From positions 1 to 11,154 of the forward strand of contig CAJXRJ010000180.1 in assembly GCA_913058555.1 (NCBI GenBank): a stretch of 11,154 bases of DNA, given 5' to 3'. This stretch comes from an uncultured bacterium. Its GTDB lineage: Bacteria > Planctomycetota > UBA1135 > GCA-002686595. Below are positions 6,779-11,154 of this stretch, in pieces (the stretch's first letter is position 1; each line of letters begins with the position of its first letter). The notes under the pieces were generated by a model, which saw nothing but the letters and a program-made list of their open reading frames with translations, searched no databases and was not told the origin of the DNA. Position numbers and translations under genes: made by a program.

Positions 6779-6887
6779 TCCTCGAACGAGCTCTCCCTCC
6801 GGAACGCGGTCCGGATTTCGATTTCTTCGCTTTGACGGCACGGGCCGCAGAGAAGAAGTTGGGGAGCTGTGAGGTGAGGAGCAACAT
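6774..6887 (-). CDS. Putative Lys/Arg-rich leader peptide upstream of lysW
   Basis: A 37-codon ORF with ATG at 6887 and TAG at 6776-6774. The middle reads AVKAKKSKSG (residues 17-26): four lysines at 19, 21, 22 and 24. Five arginines lie at 16, 28, 32, 34 and 36. Three of the four lysine codons are AAA, whereas all ten lysine codons in lysX and lysY are AAG. The ORF ends 45 bases before the terminator stem that precedes lysW. An in-frame TAG lies two codons upstream of the ATG, so the ATG is the first ATG start. I see no Shine-Dalgarno; a weak promoter-like match just upstream would make the message nearly leaderless. The inferred role is to sense charged tRNA-Lys (perhaps tRNA-Arg) by ribosome stalling. 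It could instead be a chance ORF. Confidence 0.45.
   Translation of the reverse strand: MLLLTSQLPNFFSAARAVKAKKSKSGPRSGGRARSRS
6795..6814 (-). promoter_or_regulatory. Candidate antiterminator / protector segment of the lysW attenuator
   Basis: On the minus strand CCGGA (6814-6810) and TCCGG (6803-6799) can form a small hairpin. Overlapping it, CCGGAGGG (6802-6795) can pair with CCCGCCGG (6727-6720), the 5' arm of the terminator, in 7 of 8 positions with one A-G mismatch. The segment begins 13 bases after the last codon of the leader's lysine cluster (6833-6816). A ribosome stalled there would cover the 5' arm of the small hairpin and leave the pairing segment free. Seen: the complementarity. 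Inferred: its use. Confidence 0.35.
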
Positions 6888-7062
6888 GGGCTACGGGGGG
6901 AACGCTAGGGCGCTCGCCCGAGGAAGCCAAGTAAGAACTGCCTCAAACCGAGCCGGACGCAACATCGTAGCCTGACCCTAGGCTGCATCCCCCACTGGGT
7001 TCCCCGCCGAATCCACACCGCTCGAGGTCACGACTCCCGGCCCCCTTCGAACACCCGCCACC
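6888..7062. other. Non-coding divergent spacer between the lys operon leader and msrB
   Basis: This must contain the promoter of msrB and probably that of the lys operon. I see no convincing ORF, tRNA or repeat. There is one short inverted repeat, AGCCT (6969-6973) and AGGCT (6980-6984). No clear sigma-70 promoter for msrB is readable; the organism's own promoter consensus may differ. Confidence 0.5.
6902..6930 (-). promoter_or_regulatory. Weak promoter-like pair for the lysW leader
   Basis: On the minus strand TTGGCT (6930-6925) is followed after 17 bases by TAGCGT (6907-6902). The matches to sigma-70 consensus are 4 of 6 and 3 of 6. A start about 7 bases downstream would fall near 6895, only about 8 bases before the leader ATG. 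This is a weak match in GC-rich DNA and is offered only as the best-placed candidate. Confidence 0.18.
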
Positions 7063-7779
7063 ATGAGATTTCCCACCCCTACCACACGCATCGCGATCTG
7101 TGCCGCTCTCTGCACGGGCCTATGGTCCTGCAGCTCGGTCGAACCGCCCCAGGGCGAGGAAGCCGCGCAGGTCAGCGAACCAGAAGGCGGGCAAGCGATG
7201 CCCTCGGCCGACGAGCCAACGGACTTCGAGGTCGAACTGGAGGCACTTCCCGAGGAACCTGAGAAGGTGGCGGGGCTGAGCTCCGCGGCCCTCTCCAAGG
7301 AGGCGGCCGACCTACCCGACGTCCCCTCCGACACGCCCCTCACCCCCGTAGCGAACGCCCTCATGCAGAAGTCCGAAGTGAAGTCCAGCTACAACGAGCT
7401 CACCGAACGCGAGCAGTACATCATCCTCAACAAGGGCACGGAGCGCGGCGGCACCGGCGAACTGCTCGAGAACAAGGCCGAGGGCACGTACATCTGCCGC
7501 CAATGCAACGCCGCCCTTTACACATCCGACCAGAAGTTCGAGAGCCACTGCGGCTGGCCGAGCTTCGACGATGAGCTCAGTGACGCCGTCCGGCGCGAGA
7601 CCGACCGCGACGGGCGCCGCACCGAGATCCTCTGCAAGAACTGCGACGGACACCTTGGCCACGTCTTCCTGGGCGAAGGCTTCACGCCAAAGGACACACG
7701 TCACTGCGTGAACTCCGTCTCGATGAAGTTCATCCCCGCCGGCGAAGCGCTCCCCGCCAAGATCACCATCAAACCCTGA
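7063..7779 (+). CDS. msrB: Exported (probable lipoprotein) peptide-methionine (R)-S-oxide reductase MsrB
   Basis: Repairs oxidised methionine (R-sulfoxide) in proteins, probably in the periplasm or at the outer membrane. The protein has 238 residues. An N-terminal signal (basic residues at 2 and 9, then a hydrophobic run) ends in GLWSC, giving a lipobox-like Cys at 23; the Trp at -2 is atypical. An acidic, proline-rich linker follows to about residue 100. The MsrB domain covers about 107-226: zinc ligands CRQC (145, 148) and CKNC (191, 194), SHCGWPSFDDEL (161-172), DGHLGHVF (195-202) and the catalytic cysteine C215 in RHCVNSVSMKF. C163 before GWPSF is a plausible partner cysteine. The ATG at 7063 has no Shine-Dalgarno, but the signal sequence supports it. 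No MsrA domain is fused. The neighbouring GNAT gene may be co-transcribed. Confidence 0.93.
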   Translation: MRFPTPTTRIAICAALCTGLWSCSSVEPPQGEEAAQVSEPEGGQAMPSADEPTDFEVELEALPEEPEKVAGLSSAALSKEAADLPDVPSDTPLTPVANALMQKSEVKSSYNELTEREQYIILNKGTERGGTGELLENKAEGTYICRQCNAALYTSDQKFESHCGWPSFDDELSDAVRRETDRDGRRTEILCKNCDGHLGHVFLGEGFTPKDTRHCVNSVSMKFIPAGEALPAKITIKP

Positions 7780-7785
7780 TCGCGG

Positions 7786-7808
7786 CCGGAGGCCCTCGGG
7801 TCCTCCGG
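7786..7808 (+). other. Hairpin between msrB and the GNAT gene
   Basis: CCGGAGG (7786-7792) and CCTCCGG (7802-7808) form a perfect 7-bp stem with a 9-base loop, 6 bases after the msrB stop. No T-run follows, so it is not a standard intrinsic terminator. It may stabilise the msrB message. The GGAGG in its 5' arm is 26 bases from the next ATG and would be hidden in the stem, so it is unlikely to be that gene's ribosome-binding site. Confidence 0.45.
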
Positions 7809-7818
7809 CACTGTGCCC

Positions 7819-8313
7819 ATGACCGAGTCCCCCCGCCTCCTCATCCGTCGCATTCAACCCGGCGACCTCGACGCGATGATGGCGGTCTACGGCGACCCGA
7901 TCGCGATGCAGTACGTGGACGACGGCCTCCCCATTGGGGAGGCCGATTGTCGTAGGTGGATCGACGTCACGCTCCAGAACTACGGAACCCGCGGCTACGG
8001 CATGTTCGCGGTGGAACGATTGGACACGCAGGACGTCGTCGGATTCTGCGGCCTCGTGCACCCAGGCGGCCAAAGCGTCCCCGAGCTCAAGTACGCCTAC
8101 CTCCAGAGCGCATGGGGCTTGGGCTACGCCACCGAGGCAGCCATCCGGCTCTTGGAATATGGGCGCACGGTCCACGGGATGACCCGCGTCATCGCCACGA
8201 CGTCGCCGGACAACGCGGCCTCCCACCGCGTGCTCGTCAAAGCAGGGATGCACGACATCGGCGTCCAAGTCGAAGGCAACGGCGAACGCATCCAAGTCTT
8301 CGAGTGGAGCTAG
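7819..8313 (+). CDS. GNAT-family N-acetyltransferase, RimJ/RimL-like
   Basis: Cytoplasmic acetyl-CoA-dependent acetyltransferase of 164 residues; the acceptor is unknown (ribosomal protein N-terminus, amino acid or small molecule are all possible in this group). It opens with the RimJ/L-like strand SPRLLIRRIQPGDLDAMMAVY (split: SPRLLIRR and QPGDLDAM). Motif A, the acetyl-CoA site, is AYLQSAWGLGYATEAAIRLL (93-112), with the Gly-x-Gly pyrophosphate loop at GLGYATEA. Near the C-terminus NAASHRVLVKAGM (132-144) is the conserved motif in which Asn and Ser aid catalysis and Gly precedes the final strands. I use the ATG at 7819; a GTG at 7813 would add two residues. No good Shine-Dalgarno is visible at either. 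It lies 39 bases after msrB on the same strand and ends 16 bases from the stop of the convergent large gene. Confidence 0.88.
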   Translation: MTESPRLLIRRIQPGDLDAMMAVYGDPIAMQYVDDGLPIGEADCRRWIDVTLQNYGTRGYGMFAVERLDTQDVVGFCGLVHPGGQSVPELKYAYLQSAWGLGYATEAAIRLLEYGRTVHGMTRVIATTSPDNAASHRVLVKAGMHDIGVQVEGNGERIQVFEWS

Positions 8314-8321
8314 CTGGAAAG

Positions 8322-8351
8322 CGCGGAGGTCACTGCTGCACAGGCTCCGCG
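8322..8351. terminator. Possible weak bidirectional terminator between convergent genes
   Basis: CGCGGAG (8322-8328) pairs with CTCCGCG (8345-8351), a perfect 7-bp stem with a 16-base loop. It spans the stop codon of the large minus-strand gene, just after the stop of the GNAT gene. T-rich tracts are poor on both sides (GTTT on plus, CTTT on minus), so efficiency as an intrinsic terminator is doubtful. Confidence 0.3.
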
Positions 8352-11154
8352 AGGGTTTGGCGCTCGCCGACGCTGATCAGTCGCCTCTGGTAGGCCTGGC
8401 CCGCCCAGCTCGACAAGGTGCGGTTTGCGTTTTTCGCGTCCGCGATCCGGCGCGCCGCGTCACGGGTACGGTCCATCAGCCCCTGGCGCAGCGCCATGAA
8501 GGTGTCGCCATCCACGTGTCCGTTGACCAAGGAGCGGTTGAGGTACCCCTTGAGCTCGTTGAAGGTCTCACCGGTGATGTGACCGGCGTTGAGCTCGGAG
8601 GTGATCCGGTCCAGGGCCTCCCTGGGCCCCTTGCCGCCGATGGCCCGCGGGAGGTCGTCGAGCACCTTGGCGGTCTGAATCGTCCGATAGGCCTTGCCGG
8701 CGCTCTGCTCCATGCCCTCGATGAAGCCCGAGAGCTCGTCGACGACGCGGCGCGGGTTCAACTCGTAGAGCACCTTCCCGCCGGGGCCCCGTGGGCTGAG
8801 AGAGCGCAGCATCTCCTCCGCCTGGCGCGGCGTGATCACGCCTTTGCCCACGTCGTCGAAGATAGCCATGGCGCTCTGCAGCCGAGCGGGCACGTGGACA
8901 TCGGGGCGCAGTCCGTATTGCCGCGCACGGGAGAGGATCAGGTCCTTGTATTGCTTCGTAGCTTGGCGCATCCCCTCGGCGGTGTCCTTGCCCGCGCGCA
9001 CGAGGGCCACCTCTGCGGCGGCGACGTTGCCGGCGTTCCGGAGGGAACGCGCTTCGCGCAGGGCGTCGTCGGCGGAGTGGAACCAATGATCGGACTTCAC
9101 ACGGAACGTGTCGGCAATGTCCTGGGGACGGGTGAGGGTCGGGCGCAGTCCCTTGTTGAGGAACGCGTCGAGCTGCACCTCCCCCACGGCGTACGCTTCC
9201 CGGTGGAACTTGGACGTGACCATCTGGTCCAGGTGACCACCCCAATTCTGGAGCTGCCGTCGGCCCAGGTCGCTCGTGAGATCTGGGACGGGCTCGCCGC
9301 GCGTCTTTCGCCAGAACTCCTGCAGGTAGATGCCCTTGCTGCCCTCCAGCATTTCGTCCGTCTGGCCGCTGATGCCACGGGGGCCGTGGGGCACGTCGCC
9401 GATGTAGTCCGACAGGATTTCGCCCTTGGGGCCCCGCATGGGCGCGCCGTCCGCGCCGCGGCGGATCCGCTCGACCACGTAGGTCACGTCCCGGTCACGG
9501 CCCACGGAAGTGCGGGGGGTCCCGCCGGTAGATGGGCGTTTGTTCGTGATCGATAGCGGTTTGACCACCACGTCGTCCATATCCGCGCCGTTCCGGCGCG
9601 CGATGTCGCGCACGAGATCGGTGTCCTTGAGCCGGCGCCCCACGGCGTCGTCCACGTCCGAGTAGACCCGATTCCAAACGTCGTTCACGTCCCGGCGCAG
9701 GGCGTCTCGCGCGGCGTCGCTGTTGACCACCCGCTGGGCGAGCTTATCCCCCTGGAGATCCGTAGCCCGCCGCACGAAAAGACCGTCCAGGTCGGCGACT
9801 TGCTGCTCGACCCGCCGAATGGCGGCGGGGTCCGCGCCCGTACGGCGCAGGGCATCGAGCTGCTGCTGGGCCTGCCGGCGGCTCTGGGACAGCACATCCA
9901 GATCCTCCACGATCGAAGCGGCGTTGCGCTCGGCTTGGCGCATCCGGCGCAGGTCCGCCGCGCCCTCGGCGGAGTTGACGAAGGTCCTGCGCGCGGCGTC
10001 GGCGGTCTCCGAGTTGGCACTCCGCAGGAGGCTGCGTTCCTTCGTCATGAAGTCCGTGATCTTGCGGAACGCGATATCCACATCATCGAAGGACTTGCCC
10101 AGGGCGTTCGCGAGCTTGCGCTTCGCGGCATCGGTCATGCCCTCGCCCATCTCCCCCAGATGGGACAGCAATCGGCGAGCCTTCGCGCTGCGTTTGAACA
10201 GCTGCTCTAGCCCGAAGGGCGCGAGCAGGCCAGCGGAGGTGAGCACAGCGCCGAAGGCCGTGAGCTTCTGTCCCGAGAGCGTCTCGCCGCGGTACAGGGC
10301 GAGGAGGTCGTTCGCTTCACCCACGTAGGGCAGGGCGTTGAGTACGTCCTCGGTCAGCCGCTGGTTCGCCTGTGTCGCGATGATCGCGGCCTGGGTGGAC
10401 TCTTGCATGGCGCCGTCGAACAACCCAAAGGCCTGACCGCGGCGCCGGAGTCCCTCACGGATCAGCGCAGGATCCCCGGTGGCAAGCAGGCGCAACCACC
10501 ATGCCTGGGTGCGCAATTCCATCAGGTCGCGCCAGCGCTTGCGACCCGCTTCGTCAGGGGCCTCGGTGAACCAATCGAACCCGAGGGACTCGAGGAACCC
10601 AGGCATGTCGCCCGGGGACTCGAGGCCACGGGCGCGGCGGAGCAAGGACTCCTGGAAGCGTTCGAGCGGTCCGGTGTCGACCCCGCGGGAACGCAGGAGT
10701 GCGAGCAGCTCGGCGACCATGGCGTTGAATTCTGGCGTGCCCGGTTTCGGCAGGTCCCCGCGCACCAAACCTGGGGGCAGCTCGAAGCCGACGCCGACGC
10801 GCGGTCGGTTCGTGCAGTACCAGTCCTTTGTCCGGCTCTCGAGCACCGGACCGCGGGGCGTGGCGGCGATGCCCACGGGCCGATCGCGCCGCGCCACGGG
10901 CTGGGGCGGAGGAACGAAGGGGCCCGGCCCCGGCCGGCGCCGGCCCGCCGCTTCATCCCGGACCCCGGGCTCCTGGGTGCCCTGTGCGCCCGCGGGCCCG
11001 TCGTCTCCGGGGCCCGCGTCGACGCGCACCGCCGAGGCTTCACCCAGGGCATCGAAGCGCCCGAAGCCGGGGACCTCGATCCAGGCGCGGGCCGGCGCCA
11101 TCTGCGCGCCCTGCTCGCCTTCGTCGGCCGTCCGCTGGGTCGATTGCACCACGG
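8330..11154 (-). CDS. Large protein of unknown function with polymorphic-toxin-like architecture (5' end at or beyond window edge)
   Basis: At least 940 residues from a GTG at 11152; the frame is open to the edge, so the true start may lie outside. An internal ATG at 11101 (residue 18) is another option. I recognise no catalytic domain. Seen: a Pro/Gly/Arg-rich, probably disordered part (about 45-105); a largely helical region (135-265); a hydrophobic/glycine segment LNALPYVGEANDLLALYRGE and LSGQKLTAFGAVLTSAGLL (271-310), which resembles the pre-toxin (PT-TG) region of polymorphic toxins; charged, heptad-like helices (375-520); a segment with VGRDRDVTYVV (549-559) and GGHLDQMVTSKFHREAYAVG (638-657), which I associate with large secreted or toxin-like proteins; and SHOCT-like hairpins near 765-788 and 852-893. 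There is no N-terminal signal and no same-strand gene downstream that could be an immunity gene. A cargo of a contractile injection or other secretion system is conceivable. Confidence 0.75.
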   Translation of the reverse strand, partial: VVQSTQRTADEGEQGAQMAPARAWIEVPGFGRFDALGEASAVRVDAGPGDDGPAGAQGTQEPGVRDEAAGRRRPGPGPFVPPPQPVARRDRPVGIAATPRGPVLESRTKDWYCTNRPRVGVGFELPPGLVRGDLPKPGTPEFNAMVAELLALLRSRGVDTGPLERFQESLLRRARGLESPGDMPGFLESLGFDWFTEAPDEAGRKRWRDLMELRTQAWWLRLLATGDPALIREGLRRRGQAFGLFDGAMQESTQAAIIATQANQRLTEDVLNALPYVGEANDLLALYRGETLSGQKLTAFGAVLTSAGLLAPFGLEQLFKRSAKARRLLSHLGEMGEGMTDAAKRKLANALGKSFDDVDIAFRKITDFMTKERSLLRSANSETADAARRTFVNSAEGAADLRRMRQAERNAASIVEDLDVLSQSRRQAQQQLDALRRTGADPAAIRRVEQQVADLDGLFVRRATDLQGDKLAQRVVNSDAARDALRRDVNDVWNRVYSDVDDAVGRRLKDTDLVRDIARRNGADMDDVVVKPLSITNKRPSTGGTPRTSVGRDRDVTYVVERIRRGADGAPMRGPKGEILSDYIGDVPHGPRGISGQTDEMLEGSKGIYLQEFWRKTRGEPVPDLTSDLGRRQLQNWGGHLDQMVTSKFHREAYAVGEVQLDAFLNKGLRPTLTRPQDIADTFRVKSDHWFHSADDALREARSLRNAGNVAAAEVALVRAGKDTAEGMRQATKQYKDLILSRARQYGLRPDVHVPARLQSAMAIFDDVGKGVITPRQAEEMLRSLSPRGPGGKVLYELNPRRVVDELSGFIEGMEQSAGKAYRTIQTAKVLDDLPRAIGGKGPREALDRITSELNAGHITGETFNELKGYLNRSLVNGHVDGDTFMALRQGLMDRTRDAARRIADAKNANRTLSSWAGQAYQRRLISVGERQTLAEPVQQ
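8474..8599 (-). repeat. Tandem 21-residue SHOCT-like hairpin repeat in the large protein
   Basis: Residues 852-872 (SELNAGHITGETFNELKGYLN region) and 873-893 (RSLVNGHVDGDTFMALRQGLM region) align with a 21-residue period: x-L-x-x-GH-(I/V)-x-G-(E/D)-TF-x-x-L-(K/R). The pattern Gly-x-(I/V)-(T/D)-x-x-x-F-x-x-L resembles SHOCT-type short helical hairpins. A more distant third copy, VGKGVITPRQAEEMLRSL, is at residues 768-785 (8851-8798). The similarity is at protein level; the DNA copies are diverged. Confidence 0.6.

Noticed and set aside
6800..6820. Resemblance of GGACCGCG on the minus strand to the T-box motif
   Set aside because: Only the ACCGCG half matches; the preceding consensus is not there, no specifier stem is visible, and the match lies within the leader ORF rather than at the terminator arm.
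6647..6841. 64-codon arginine-rich minus-strand ORF (GTG start) ending in ATGA at the lysW start
   Set aside because: The ATGA junction is tempting, but the ORF reads straight through the terminator hairpin and T-run, has no ribosome-binding site, and its composition is what GC-rich non-coding DNA gives. The overlapping ATG ORF with clustered lysines fits the context better.
6651..7062. tRNA, lysine riboswitch or SRP-like RNA in the intergenic region
   Set aside because: I looked on both strands for cloverleaf arms, the conserved lysine-riboswitch core and the SRP tetraloop motif, and found none.
7312..8295. 327-codon minus-strand ORF opposite msrB and the GNAT gene
   Set aside because: It is antisense to two genes with clear catalytic motifs and has no recognisable domain.
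8357..9556. 399-codon plus-strand ORF opposite the large protein
   Set aside because: Antisense shadow; the minus-strand frame has protein-like composition, helices and repeats, whereas this frame has none.

Overview
The window is GC-rich bacterial DNA, with G or C at most third codon positions and tightly packed genes. The lipoprotein-type signal on the MsrB gene suggests a cell with a periplasm or outer surface. The LysW carrier-protein pathway is best known from Thermus/Deinococcus and archaea but is scattered through other bacterial phyla, so I do not assign a phylum.

Layout. (1) 3-1404, plus strand: the end of an RbsA-type sugar ABC transporter ATPase and its RbsC-type permease, overlapping by 8 bases. 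The substrate-binding protein and the first half of the ATPase lie outside the window. (2) 1300-6650, minus strand: a compact six-gene operon, lysW-lysX-lysY-lysZ-lysJ-lysK. It encodes the amino-group carrier protein LysW and all five enzymes that work on it: ligase, kinase, reductase, aminotransferase and hydrolase. Three junctions are ATGA overlaps, one gap is 1 bp, and the lysY-lysZ gap is about 4 bp. Together these convert alpha-aminoadipate to lysine, or glutamate to ornithine, while the substrate is attached to the C-terminal Glu of LysW. The enzymes that make alpha-aminoadipate are not in the window. The last gene, lysK, overlaps the transporter permease tail to tail by 105 bp. (3) 6651-7062: a divergent control region. 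On the lysW side it holds a strong intrinsic terminator just before lysW. Before that lies an unlisted 37-codon ORF with four lysine codons within six, plus several arginines, and RNA segments that could form a competing antiterminator. I read this as a candidate leader-peptide attenuator for the operon. (4) 7063-8313, plus strand: a secreted or lipoprotein MsrB (methionine-R-sulfoxide reductase) and a RimJ/RimL-like GNAT acetyltransferase. (5) 8330 to the right edge, minus strand: a protein of at least 940 residues that I cannot assign to a function. It has a proline-rich N-terminal part, a hydrophobic/glycine segment resembling the pre-toxin region of polymorphic toxins, a coiled-coil middle, and short SHOCT-like helical-hairpin repeats near its C-terminus.

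The most interesting items are the putative Lys/Arg-rich leader peptide with terminator and antiterminator in front of lysW, and the large toxin-like protein with no recognisable catalytic domain or adjacent co-oriented immunity gene.
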